NCBI GenBank assembly: GCA_963693305.1
Contig: OY855908.1
Coordinates: 30,900,305 to 30,964,304, forward strand
DNA from: Meandrina meandrites
Taxonomy: Eukaryota > Cnidaria > Anthozoa > Scleractinia > Meandrinidae
Length of the DNA stretch: 64,000 bases
Direction: 5' to 3'
Part shown: piece after piece, positions 36,377-47,700 of the stretch
How positions within the stretch are numbered: the stretch's first letter is position 1
How the letters are laid out: each line of letters begins with the position of its first letter
Translations under genes and position numbers: made by a program
Notes under the pieces: generated by a model
The model's database searches: none
Seen by the model: only the letters and a program-made list of their open reading frames with translations
What the model was told of the DNA's origin: nothing

Positions 36377-38262
36377 GTATTCTTCATTTTTACTGCGAAA
36401 ATGTCTTTAAACTAGCACGCATACAACACTGAAATGCTCCAAATGCCCAATTGAATACAACAAAGAAACTTTCAAGTCCTCAGGCGCCTCACCGGGCTAT
36501 TAGTCGATTCTATAAAAGTTTTCTATCTGTTCGTTAACTCATGTGCTCATAAGCTTTAGCTAACCATCTCCCTTTCGGCGTTCCTATTTTGGTTTATCGA
36601 TCTTTGCTGTGCGACCTCTCTGCCTACGCCAAATTGTGCCACAAATATCTTCGCTTTCACCTGGGTATTGAGTGGTTTTATCAATTTGCAGTAAAAATTG
36701 TTTCCAATTGAGCAGTTCTCAAATGAAAATCGAAAGTAATTTGAGTTTGCTTTCGTTTTGCATTACTACGCTTATTGATTGGTTTAAAAATCTCGCGCCA
36801 CTGTTTTAACCATGCAATGAGAAGTTCAATCAAAACCAATAGTGACTTGCTTGCACACGTTTTCCCGCGCTTTACGCCGGCGACATATATTTGCTTCGTG
36901 TTTTGATTGGCTCACTGGAAGATCTGTGTCCTTTGTGATTGGCCAGAGTAATTCCTTTGGTTTTGGTTTTGCGACACTCATTTGAAAACTGCTCTATTCT
37001 ACGATCGACCCGAAATGAAATTTAGCAAGTATAAGAATGTATACTCTCTGATTTATCCCATGGCTGCTGTCTATTACAGATTCTCCGCAGGAGAGGAGGG
37101 GTACAGCGTCTTTAATAGAAATCCTACTCGTGGGTGCAGGGATCTTTTGCGGTCTGGTGACAGCTGCCGTTGCTCACCGACAATGGAGCAGAAGGCGAAG
37201 GCATTGGAAACGCAAGTTGCTAAGTTATCGCCTTGTTATTTGTTTGTGTGTAACCAGAAACCCTCATGGGTTACAGGTCAAACATACACAGTGGTTTATT
37301 TTTTACTTTCTTTTAGTAAACCAACACTTTATTTACAACACCTACTACTCACAAAAATATACTTAATTAACCAGTAACTTAAAATAGTTACAACACTTAC
37401 TTACAACATCTACTTGTGCAATGGATGTACAGCTGCTTATTGACCAAGCATTTTGCCTCAAGATCGATGGTTGGGTGATGACCAAGTTCTTTTTAGCCAG
37501 GCAAATGTTCAGTCATCTTAAGGCTGAAGTACAGCTGAATCTGATTAAAATTTTAAGAGTTTTAAAGAAGAGAGAGCACCCCAGGTTGTCAGGGGACTTT
37601 TTTGGTTCCATCAGTCTAATTTTTAACCACTGGCCCATCATAATACTTTTCAATTACTAATACCAATCAACTTATCCTGGCATCACGAGTTGTCGTAATT
37701 CTCAGTGATTCTTTTTTTTTACTATCTGTTTCTTGTCGCTTCTATAGATGACTTGCGATCGAAAGAGTTCCAGTATGACGTCTTCATAAGCTTCAGCACC
37801 CTCGACTATAACTGGGTACGAGACAACCTCACTCCAGTGCTGGAAAGGAAACGAATCAACTACTGTATCCACAGCCGGGACTTTATAGTTGGAAAGGCCA
37901 TCATCGAAAACATTGCAGACAGCGTCTACAACAGCAGAAAGGTGCTAGCAATCATTTCGCACAATTATCTTGCAAGCAACTTTTGCCGCGAGGAATTGGA
38001 AATCGCGTTGTACCGCTGTACAGAAATGGCGGACTCGTCTCTGCTGCTAATTCGGATCAATGCTGTTGACAAGAAGAAGCTTCCCAAACCGTTAAGAAGA
38101 CGCACGTTTTTGGATTATTCTAGTTCCTCAGAGAGAATAGACTGGGAGCAAAGATTATTAAAGCATATCAAGTTTGATAACAAAGACTCGAAACTAGCGG
38201 GACCAAGCGTTTCTAACGATAAGGTTCAACTCATAAGTGAATCCAACTTAAAATGTGTTTGA
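31654..38262 (+). CDS. Interleukin-1-receptor-like protein: three Ig domains, TM, TIR
   Basis: Six exons: 31654-31714, 33299-33616, 33968-34282, 35276-35623, 37080-37247 and 37748-38262. All introns are phase 1 and the total is 574 aa. Exon 1 is a signal peptide (MAFSFNWFIVCGGVLCILCK). Exons 2-4 each hold one Ig domain: VVLNCSV to DSGKYKCEV, VFHCYASG to HAGRYSCVA, and LLTCVGE to DTGAYHCCV. Exon 5 holds the membrane helix (about 358-379) and a basic stop-transfer patch. Exon 6 holds a TIR domain with box 1 (YDVFISFS, 413-420) and BB loop RDFIVG (447-452). Toll-like receptors usually have RDxxPG there, while IL-1 receptors have V-G, so this loop is IL-1R-like. The 3xIg-TM-TIR layout and the length both fit the IL-1R family. 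TIR domains recruit MyD88-type adaptors at the plasma membrane. The exon 5 donor (GTGTAA at 37248) is weak; GTTATC at 37224 is an in-frame alternative that would remove 8 residues. Confidence 0.87.
34883..35150 (-). mobile_element. tRNA-derived SINE, family 2 (copy 2)
   Basis: Matches the element at 7206-7475. The minus-strand head is gcggtggcctaatggttagt, then gcgctggactccggatcgaa. The body includes agagtaaagtgtcttgccca and gatgctagtccatcgcgggg. It lies in intron 3 of the IL-1R-like gene. Confidence 0.75.
36027..36260 (+). mobile_element. tRNA-derived SINE, family 1 (copy 2)
   Basis: The head reads ggggtggcgcagtggtggga, gcgctcgcc and gggttcgattcc. The body has gagtttgttgttggttct and ccggttttcttccctcca. 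The 3' part carries acacggccccacaagcttct and ends in the ATTT array at 36270. It matches 15503-15745 in reverse. It lies in intron 4 of the IL-1R-like gene. Confidence 0.8.
36270..36375. repeat. (ATTT)n microsatellite at SINE 3' end
   Basis: About 26 ATTT units with one short interruption follow the SINE directly. It probably expanded from the SINE tail. Confidence 0.9.
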
Positions 38263-39768
38263 TCTGCTGTTCTTGCCTGGAGTCGAACAACTGACAGATA
38301 TGAGATGTAACCTTAGAACGGCAAAGTGAAGAAAGTTGCATGCCACCCGCATAAATGACTTTACTCCTTTAGGAGGCAGCGTGGACTGTTGGTTAGGGCG
38401 CTGGACTTGTAATCCTTAGGTCCGGTTTCAAGCCCCCCTCCCTGCCACTGGATGGATTTGTTTTCGATAGTCCCGAATTCAACTCCTCCACGCTTTGTAA
38501 ATAGCAAACTGGTCAGCCTTTTGCCAGCTAAATTTTTAACAAGTTTTCTGTTCGATTTACCATAGTTGTTTTCCCAGTTTTACAGTGTCGTTAATTTAGC
38601 ACGACAGTGCTAAACACATTGACACTTAAATAAAGTGATTTATTTCATTTTGTTATTTGTTGTTGTTGTTGTTTGTGTTTGTGTTGTTGCCTTGCTTACG
38701 GATCCATGTAATTCCTCACAGAATGTAATTACGGAATTCACAAATTTAAATCACCTTTACGGGAAAGCCGTCAAGGTTTGGGTCAGGAGGCTTAAAGTGT
38801 TAACGAGGTCATTGAATTGGGCCAAATAAAAATATGTTTCCATGCAATCTAGACCACTGGCGCGCGTCACCTCTTCTGGAACGTACAAGTGAACCACGCT
38901 CGTGTGCTAGCTCACTGGAATAACCCTGAGAAATGTTTCCTAAATTCCCACGGAAGGGACTATTTGTAGTTTAGATGCAATCATAGTGAAATGGCGGGCA
39001 AATGATTGTATTGCTAGATCCGAAATGAAGTCGATGAGTATGAGTAATGATTAAAATCAATCTCTAAGCAATAGCATCAATGACTTAAACTTTATGGTCT
39101 TTTGATTCGTCCCTGGTTACTTATTGATTATTATCTATAGTCAGTGACTAATTAATAATTAGATTATGAGCCCAAGATTTTTATGAGGTGATAGTTGATG
39201 AGGCCGAGGACCGAATTAACTACCACCTCTTACAGTTCACCACTAAATTTTCTAAGATTCTGATTGGTTTAAATATGTCACTTGAAGCGACCGTGTTCAT
39301 CGGCGGAGGGACACCATCAGCCCATAGTGCCCTACCGCGGAAAAATAAATACCCGAATGGATAGTACGAGAACGTAACTACCCGACCAATCACGATGCAC
39401 GAAAGAACGGCCTTATGTAAGAACCAATTAGAGACTATTGTAGAAAACCCTGGTAATACGAGGGAGGGGGGAGGGGGTGGAACAAGCTTTTGGTCGTTGG
39501 TTCGCAGACGACGGACTATACCGGGGCTTAATTCGTCTGTAACGCAGGCTATAAGAGGGGAAGATGTAACTATAATTATTCATGTTAGTTAGGGTTTACT
39601 TCCGGTCTAGTATTGACGTCACGGCTTCCATGGTGATTGTTTGTAGATCATATGCATTTCGCTTTCGTACTCGGGGCGGTGTTCAATAAATAGCCGAGGA
39701 TTTTTTGTCCACACTGTACGGCTGGTGTCTTCCTCTTGTTCGACTGACGAACAACGTCACAATTCAGT
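38263..39768. other. Intergenic DNA after the IL-1R-like gene
   Basis: Holds a family 3 SINE (38370-38645), including an AATAAA near 38626 that could end the receptor transcript. The rest shows no exon. Confidence 0.4.
38370..38645 (+). mobile_element. tRNA-derived SINE, family 3 (copy 2)
   Basis: The head is aggcagcgtggactgttggt, then tagggcgctggacttgtaat. The body has ttgtaaatagcaaactggtc, tagcacgacagtgctaaaca and gacacttaaataaagtga. It is related to 23565-23835 and 53255-53700. Confidence 0.7.
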
Positions 39769-39860
39769 GACAGTCCATCGTTTGACGAGAGCCGCAAAAC
39801 TCGATTGGTTTGGAAGCAGAATAAGTGACATTTGAAGAACAAGGAAACGTTTTTGTCAGG
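39769..39860 (+). promoter_or_regulatory. Duplicated 5' leader, copy 1
   Basis: gacagtccatcgttt near the start, gattgg.ttgg.agcag in the middle and aaggaaacgtttttgtcagg directly before the ATG are all shared with 44659-44783. This leader region is common to two genes with unrelated bodies, so it probably contains the 5' UTR. Confidence 0.55.
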
Positions 39861-41801
39861 ATGCGTGTTGAATTTCTTTATTTCGTGCTTGGATGTGTCT
39901 TTTTGCACACAGCTGTGGTAAGTGCTTGTACAGTGACTTTGTCGCCAAGTTGCTTCGAGTGACTAAAAGCCAGCTGAAAGGCTTGGTGAAAAGAGTAGTC
40001 TACATAGGACTACCTTTGCTTTCTAACATACAACTGATAAGGATATAAGTTCGCTACTCTGAAAAAGTAAAAAATCCGCCAATGATCTTTGATATCTTCG
40101 AATGCACGATAAATATTTTATTTTCATTTCATTTTCTTGCTAAGCTAGACTTTCGTTTTCAAAAGCAGTTCTCCAAGAAAGGAGAGCAAAGCTGGAAAGG
40201 AAAATTTTCAACTCCCCTTCATTTTTTGTGAGGAGGTAGGTTTCCTAGGAGGATGAACAAAACAACCATATTTTGATTGACAGATGTATCGTTGCCATGG
40301 CAACCGCACGCTAATTTGAAAAGTGAGAGTCTCTCTATGAGTATTTCCGAAGAATTCGAAGACGCGGCGATTACCACTTTTTGCCAATCTTTCAATTTTT
40401 GACATTTCACGGCGTATCGAAAGTGATTCCTTGTTATTGTTTTCAGCAGCTGTTTATATTGCTTTTCGTGAATTTAAACAGTTATTTATGCAATTTTTGT
40501 TCAAGTAAGATATTTATTCAGCTGTTACTTACACTGACAACAACATCTCCAATTTGGAAATTAAAATCTTAAGTGTAAAAGAACTTTCCGAAACAAAATT
40601 TACATTGCCTTTAATGAGTAGGTCCCGAGCTTTCAAAATATTATTCTTTCAATTTTCATACTAATGGTGTGAATTCGTGGCTAAATATAATCGCAGGCCC
40701 ATGAAACAGATCATTTTCACTGGAGCTGATTTATGATAAATACGCTTAATGTTTATAGCAGTACTACTACCTCAAGCGAAGATCTGCTAAAAGAAATTGA
40801 ACATTTTCAAGAAAAAGGCAGCGAGAACAAAGTCTGGTGTTACCCATGCATAGAGAGCGGCTCTAAACGAAACAATCTGCTGCTGACCTTTAATATCTTT
40901 GGTTGCACGATAAATATTTTATGTTTTCTTGCTTACGAATTGCTTACGATTCGTTTTAAAGAGCATTTCTTCGAGAAAGTAGAGAACAGTTGGAAATAAA
41001 TATTTTGAACTCCCCTTCATTTTTTTGTGAGGAGGTAGGTTTCCTAGAGGTTGAAGAAAACAACGACATTTTGATTAGCAGATCGCATCGTTGCGTATTT
41101 GAAAAAAAGTTGGACTGTATGGGTGCTTCCGAAGAAATCAAAGATTTCCGACCATTTTCCGAAGATTTCCGAATATTTTGAAAATGTTGTCCAGTGGTCA
41201 TATGAATGTTTCCGAAGATTTTCCGAACTTTTCCGAAAATGTACGAAGATTCTCGAAGATTGCCGAGCGAGAGAAATCCTGGTAATTCACTCTAGTTTAT
41301 ATAAAAATTACTTCTTCCGAACCGAGCACGAGGGCCGTACTGGGGTATTTTTTGCCCGAGATCGTGGCAGTATGGACCGAGTATGGATCGACATAAAATG
41401 AAGCTGCAAATGATTTCATAATGAAATTTCCTTTTGGGGGGGGAGGTGGGGTATATATATTATACTCTATCTAGAAGTCTATCTAGTTAAGTTTAACAAG
41501 ATGCTGTTCTTTTTTTTCTAATAATTCCCTGTTCTTTTTATGCCTTCTCTTAATTTGCTGATCTGCTTTTACAAAGACTGCAAAGACTGCAGAACAACCA
41601 CCTGGAAAACAAGAGGGTAGGCACATTATTCAAGCACCACCAGGTATTAAAGTTTTAAATTAATTTCCGAAAGTAATGACCTACATTTATTCATATCTTA
41701 TTTGTTACCTCGTTGACATCGCTGAAGTATTCATTACCACGCAGCAATTGTTCAACCTCTGCATAGAAGCCTAGTGGCCCATGAGACGCTATCATTATCA
41801 A

Positions 41802-41880
<79 letters not shown>

Positions 41881-42125
41881 TTTTTGTCCATTTTGAAGGT
41901 ATATTCAAAAGAAGTGCGAAACCGTGTCCGCCCGATTGTCCCGGTTATTGCGCCCCGTCGTGTGTTGTCTCACGCTGTATGTCTCTACCGCCACCGCCAC
42001 CACCACCACCACCACCCCCAAAGCCATGCAAGTCTTCAAGGACCAAAAGATGTCTTTCAAGAAAGAAAAAAGATTTTGCATTCGATTACCCGAGAAGACG
42101 GCAGGAGATTTCCAGGCTTCAATAA
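39861..42125 (+). CDS. Small secreted protein with minicollagen-type CRD and polyproline, no collagen
   Basis: Three exons: 39861-39917, 41577-41616 and 41899-42125, phases 0 and 1, giving 107 aa. Exon 1 is a signal peptide (MRVEFLYFVLGCVFLHTAV). Exon 2 adds a short propeptide. Exon 3 starts IFKR, giving a Lys-Arg site at 36-37, then KPCPPDCPGYCAPSCVVSRC (Cys42 to Cys59), 11 prolines (63-73), KPC and a Lys/Arg-rich tail. The order signal peptide, Lys-Arg propeptide, CRD and polyproline is the start of a minicollagen, but there is no Gly-X-Y and a stop follows. The CRD keeps CX3CX3CX3CX3 and then has Arg-Cys where Cys-Cys is usual, so one of six cysteines is missing. The first two exons are duplicates of those of the SPARC-like gene downstream. 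It may be a capsule-wall partner or a truncated minicollagen; function is inferred. Expression is untested. Confidence 0.7.
40060..41100. repeat. Duplicated intron segment
   Basis: About 40060-40320 and 40885-41100 share aactccccttcatttttt, gtgaggaggtaggtttccta and gcacgataaatattttat. A more diverged third copy of the first part appears near 45010-45140, in the matching intron of the SPARC-like gene. This supports duplication of the whole 5' half of the locus. Confidence 0.6.
41791..41880. repeat. (ATT)n microsatellite
   Basis: An array of att/atc units ends about 20 bases before the third exon of the CRD-polyproline gene, where a pyrimidine tract would normally lie. It could affect splicing of that exon. 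Confidence 0.9.
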
Positions 42126-42436
42126 TCACGAGTGTATTTCTTCGATAAAACCATAAAAATACGATTTGTTGTATAGCGATGTATGGTTTTAAATATATCT
42201 GAAAATGTAACTACATAGTTTAATTTCAGCAATTAATATCAATTTAATTTATTTATAATTTGTAATCTCGACACATAAGGCGACTAAAGGTGGGGCACTG
42301 AGAATCCAAAATTGTTCTAAAATAAATTAAGTATCACTCTCAAATACTTTTTCTATCTTGTGTGCTTGTTTAAAAAGAGTCAACAATCGATTTTCAGCAA
42401 ATGCACTTATCTGAATAATATTTACGACGGAAAGGG

Positions 42437-42546
42437 TAGGCTCGATTTCCGCCGTCCTCTCGTGTTCGGTCTTTCCTCCCGGAGAAGAGACTTTTCGCGG
42501 AGGAGCGCGGGCTCATTCCCCGAACAGCGGCTGGTAATCGAGCCTA
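42437..42546. repeat. Short fold-back element
   Basis: taggctcgatt at the left pairs with aatcgagccta at the right, around a GC-rich centre that also holds gttcgg/ccgaac. It could form a long stem. Confidence 0.5.
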
Positions 42547-43351
42547 CGGAAAGGGAAGAAACGTGAATTTTACGAAAAGTGTGTGCCGCGACAGTCCTGA
42601 AACCCTTCCCCTATTAAAAAATGAACAAAACGAAAATTAATATTCTTTTTAAGGCCAAAACCCCCAAAATGACACCCTAATCTCGGGAAGAACAAAAACC
42701 AAAAATGCGACAACGGGTTCGACTTTATATCGTTTCTGTAACATTGGAAATGAAGCTAAAATACGTTGAGGAGGGGGTACATCTGAAGCCCGTTTTGCAC
42801 CGCTTAGCTTTGGTTTAATGCAAATACCTCGTTCGCGTTAAGCTATGTTTAGCGGTTTTTTGTAAATTTTGGGGTGATTTGTGGGGATGTTTGGGAAGAG
42901 ATAGTTTTTCCCAAAGGATTAGTAAAATTTTGAGAAATAGTAAAGATTTAATGTGATTTTAAAATTAGAATTTGAAGTTAAAAATTAGTAGATGAACACC
43001 CAAACACTCCCCGACAACCTGGGGTGCCCTTGCGTGGGGGTCAACTGTCTGGTGATGGTCCAAAAATTATTTTCTTTCTTCTATCCCTTCTTTAAACCTC
43101 TCAAAATTTCACTCAAAATCAGGTGTACCCCACCTTTACCTGTTTCAATCATAATATGGTTGTGGACTCACCGAAAAGGCTTCTCGTTTTCCCCCTTTTC
43201 CTCCCCTTTGAACGCTTGCCAGGATTCCACGCAGGCTATATTAAATTTGCATTTTATTTAATTTAAATTCAATCAAAATTTCGCCCTTCTTTCTCTTGTC
43301 ACGCCACAGCTATGTTTTTCAATTTCATGGTTTTCCGTTTCGTGGCCCCGA

Positions 43352-43685
43352 GGGGGGGGGGGGGGGGGGGGGGGGGGGTGACTCCCATATGGAAGGGACG
43401 GGGATGCTCGTCGGAAATTTTGAATTTAACCTCTGAAAGAGACCAATCTGGGCGTGGCCGAAGCAAATGCAGACTCCTAAAAGAGACCATATAACGAATC
43501 AAAATTCGTTCTTTTTAGTTATTTCTTCGTGTGCAACCCTAAACGAGACTTTGACGGCTAAAAATAATGGCATTTTGCAAAGAACACCCTAAGCGAGACC
43601 AAAATCTGAAATTTACACCCCTAAGCGAGACGACGAGCATCCCCGTCCCGTTCAAATGGGAGTCCCCCCCCCCCCCCCCCCCCCC
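43352..43685. mobile_element. MITE-like element bounded by poly-G and poly-C
   Basis: It starts with about 27 G and ends with about 22 C. Inside these runs, gactcccatatggaaggga, then cggggatgctcgtc, pairs with gacgagcatccccgtcccgt, then tcaaatgggagtc, with few mismatches. The inner part repeats aagcgagac/aaacgagac motifs. No transposase frame is present. Confidence 0.75.
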
Positions 43686-44012
43686 GGGTTCGTGCCATTT
43701 GATAATACTTCAGAATCTACCAAAAACTGCATTACTTTACATTACATTACATTGCATTGCATTACTACATTTGTCAAATACTCGATAATATGATGTCCCG
43801 GTCGGCCTGGAAACCCGGTGTCTGACAAATGCAGGCTGCAGACTACTAGCACTTCATTGGTATATATTATGTTACCATTACACAGACTAACCAGAACGCT
43901 ATTCAGGCTAACCGGAGTGCCAGTCTTGCAGTCTGCATTTGTCAGACACCGCTGGAATCCCCACATAACGTACTGTTGGAAAATTACCAACTTCATATGC
44001 ATGACAGTTTAG

Positions 44013-44247
44013 AGACGGACCATTAGAAATAACCGGAGGGAGGGAAACTTTTTCCAAAAAAAATTCTTGCATGGGAAACTTGTCTAAAAAATTCCTGCAA
44101 ACGGTTGTAGCTTAAAAAATATTCTTGCGACGGAGAAAAAAATTCCTGCCGACAAGTATGACTTGAAATGAAATTCCTGCACCGAACATTTTTTACCCCC
44201 CCCCCCCCCCCCCCCCCCTTCCCCGGTTATTTCTAATGGCTCGTCCC
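44013..44247. mobile_element. MITE-like element with poly-C near right end
   Basis: gacggaccattagaaataac, then cggaggg, at the left is mirrored by ccccggttatttctaatggc, then tcgtccc, at the right, after a run of about 23 C. The interior has repeated aaattcctgc motifs. It is non-coding. Confidence 0.7.
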
Positions 44248-44529
44248 TTATCCGGTAAAGGTCACGTCGATCTGCTCAAAACCAGGGCTCCTGTCAATGT
44301 AAAGATTTTGTGCTATGTGACGAGCTAACAATAGACGGCTGTACATAGTGACGACCCATTCTGTTTTTGAAGACTGTTTTGGTGGGCAATTATCAAACAA
44401 AATTAAGTTTCCCACTGGAAAAAAGAAATGTTGCACGAAATATTCACAACCAAAACGAGAGGAAAATGATTGCTTACTCCTATTCGCCCCTCTCCCTCCA
44501 GCCTCCCCCCGCTCGTCCTTAGCTCCTCC

Positions 44530-44538
44530 TATATAAAG
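44530..44538 (+). promoter_or_regulatory. Possible TATA box of SPARC-like gene
   Basis: tatataaag lies about 250 bases before the ATG at 44784. That would give a 5' UTR of roughly 220 bases including the duplicated leader. Confidence 0.35.
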
Positions 44539-44658
44539 CTATCCGCTTACTGTATGGCCGCGACGACAGCTGTCTGACATTTTTATAAGGATTACAAAAT
44601 ACCAAGTGTAAAGTTTCCGCAAATATTTGTGCGTAGACACCTTCATTCCGATCAAGGG

Positions 44659-44783
44659 GACAGTCCATCGTTTCACCGCAAGAAGTAATATCTCCGAAAA
44701 CCGTACGAGAGCGGTAAGGATCGATTGGCCTGGCAGCAGCATAAGCGATATAAGAACAAGAGCAAGGAAACGTTTTTGTCAGG
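44659..44783 (+). promoter_or_regulatory. Duplicated 5' leader, copy 2
   Basis: Matches 39769-39860, with gacagtccatcgttt at the start and caaggaaacgtttttgtcag before the ATG. Confidence 0.55.
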
Positions 44784-47700
44784 ATGCGTGTTGAACTTCT
44801 TTATTTTGCGCTTGGATATGTCTTCTTACAGACAGAAGTGGTGAGTATCTTCTGTTGCTTTTGTCGCCATGTTGCTTCGAGTGACCAGAAGCCAGATTTT
44901 ATTGTTGGGGCTTGATGACAAGAATTGTCTATCTCGGAGTACCTTTGCTTTCTTAGAAAACAATTTATAGTTGCATTTGTTCACGTTCACACGCTATTTT
45001 GGCAAAATGTAAACAATTCGCCATTGATCTTAGATTGCATGGTCAATATTTACACATGGCATTAATCCATTTTTGTATTCCCATACGCTTTTTATTTCCT
45101 TGCTTGAGGAAGACGTTCGTTCTCAAAAGACCTTACTTTTATTTCTACAACACACACTGCCATTTTTAGATTGAATAAGCCTTAAAATACTTTATGGACA
45201 AGGATGGTTGTTTAAAATTCTTGAAATGTTTTGGTTTCCTGCGTGCTTGGGAGGATTTTATGATCCTGCGTTAACCGATAATCTCATTTATTACAGCTGA
45301 GCTAGTGCAGCGTTTCTAAAAATAAATCTTAAGGGTATCAACGCAAAATAAAGCTACAAAGGAAAGATTTCAAAACCATGTGCCAATTGCAACAGACCTT
45401 TCAGTTGGATGTTGTGTCAGTTGAAAGCTCAGGCCACGCTTTCCGGTTCCGGTTCTTATGCAAGCGGATGTTAAGTTTAGGGGATAAATCGCTATCCAGT
45501 GGGTACAATGGGTATCTGGTTAGGTTTCTTTATTTTTTTTTTTTTTTTTTTTGGTGAGGGAACCAAAAACTGCGAGTTGCGGTGTTGAACGATCACCACG
45601 AACTTTATACCACAAAATATGAACCAGCGTATAAACACACAAAGACAAATTATTTCCATTTTCTCTGCTAATCAGTCCTGTTTATTTTTGTTTTTTCTTG
45701 ATTTGCTGATCTGCTTTTACGAAGACTGCGGAACAACCACTTGGAAAACATAAGGGTAGGTTCCTTATTAAGCAGTTCGTATTTAAATTAAAGGAGAAAT
45801 TTGACTACCAGTAAATAAAGAGAGGCTAACAATGATATTAATTCCACGTGCTATGTGCTTTTCAAATTACCTGTATTTAGTCATATATCCTATTTGTTTT
45901 TACGACGTTAACAGTAGCATTGAAGTATGCTTTACCACGAGAATTAAACTTCCATGGAAAAAAATAGACTCTATAATTAAAAGCTTCTATGATTGGCTAT
46001 TTTGCGATAAAAGTTAACAACCCAGTGTGATGCCGCAATCATAATAGCAATCTAATCGCAGCCATTATTATCTAAATACCTCCTCTTGGTCAAAGCGGAA
46101 CCGCTTTGTCAGATGAAATTGATCAACATTCTTGGACAGAATTGCTTTCAACATCCCTCTACTCTTGTCCTCCTGGGTTACGCAAAGGAGGTTGGCGTGC
46201 TAAAAAGTGCAAGAACTATTTTGTGGCTTATGTCTAGCGCTGTAGCTGGGAATCTCAGCGGGAGATTGAGAAGAACCCCAGCCTACTGTATAGACATTGT
46301 TTTGTCTCGTTGAGGATTTCTGCGAGACAAAGGCCAGGTTACAAGAAACCTGGGTGGAAATCTATAGCTATAGTCTATAGCTATAATCTATAGCTATAGA
46401 CTATAGCTATAATCTATAGTCCTCAAATATACCCTGTACTGATTCTACCTGGTTATATTTATCTGCATGTGGTAAGACAAACATTCATCTGTTTATTCAG
46501 CCAATGTTTTTCACTCGGACGTTCAATTAGTCATTCAAAATGCCATGCAATCAGATCAGCCTGACAGTCAGTCAGTCAGTCAGCGAGTCTGTCAGTCAAC
46601 TTAGCCAGCTAGTCAGCCTGCCAGTCGCTTGATCAATCTGTTAATCGGTCAATCAATTAATCAGTCCGTCAGTCAACCAATATTTCCGCAATAGAAGTAA
46701 TGACTTACCAAGTATGCACAGCAAACGACATAGAATCAGTCGTGAAACGCCAAATCGGCAGGGAGCGATGAGAGGCGGATGTATTCGCAGACTACAGACC
46801 TTGTTTGAGACGTTCTAACATGGGATACCATAGTCACTCAAAAGCCACCAACTTCACATCTACCCCGCCATTCCTTGACTAAAAGTGTTTCGGCGTTTTC
46901 ACTCAACAGATCCTTGCCGGAACGTTTTCTGCACAAAAGGACGCATGTGCGTTGTGAACGAGGATCATTCCACAACATGTGTGTGCCCAGAATCTTGTCC
47001 TGATGAATACAAACCCGTGTGCAGCGTGTACCTGAGAGAATTCAGCAACAAGTGTGAACTGCACAAGTTTGCTTGTAGCATTGGTATCATGATGGGAATC
47101 AAACGAAAAGGAAAGTGCAATGTAAAAGGTGTGTAGTTTTGTAACAGGCTTTAGAAGGAATTTTTTGTAACAAGTTCGCCATCTTCCCTAGCCTGCGCAG
47201 CTGGCGATTTTATTGGGGCTACGTGCGTGCGAGTAAGCGGGGAAGCCGCGAGGAGCCTAGCTTTTCTCCTCCCTAGGCCCCTTTTCTCCTCCCTAGGCTC
47301 GCGCGCGCGTAGCTACAGCTTTTCTTATCACTTTCGAAGGGCGACAAGGTCTCGAAGAAGAATCCCAATTTCTCGAACCTAATCCCGATAACGCGAATCA
47401 AGTGTGTCTTTCCGATGCTTCACTTTGACGAACACTCCAATTTCACACCCGATTTGTTGAACCAACTAATTTTGCGCTGACAGATTTCATGCAGAACTGC
47501 TGCAAAACAAAAGTGCCCTGTTTGATAGTAAACATGATAAAAGTTTTTCGGAGCCTAGTAGTTCGTCGACGCCAGTGTGCAACTTCTCACTCCAGGTTTC
47601 TGTACTGCAACTTGGGGATCTTTGCCACTGACTTTCCCCAACGATTCACTAGCACCTATTTTTTTCGTCCTGGGTTAAGAGAGTGGGTACGTGGACATTG

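Larger units (their letters stand above)
42126..44529. other. Intergenic DNA rich in inverted-repeat elements
   Basis: Contains a 110-bp fold-back at 42437-42546 and two elements with inverted ends and long G/C runs (43352-43685 and 44013-44247). No exon was found, and no collagen exon that could extend the CRD-polyproline gene. Confidence 0.45.

Noticed and set aside
41691..41891. Poly-isoleucine open frame
   Set aside because: Translation of the (ATT)n microsatellite.
41884..42156. Histidine-rich (HHHHHH) and threonine-rich frames over the polyproline exon
   Set aside because: They are other frames of the same CCA repeat. Only the frame reading CRD plus polyproline joins in phase to the upstream exons.
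45832..46313. Open frames in intron 2 of the SPARC-like gene
   Set aside because: No homology or splice support, and the SPARC exons join in phase around them.
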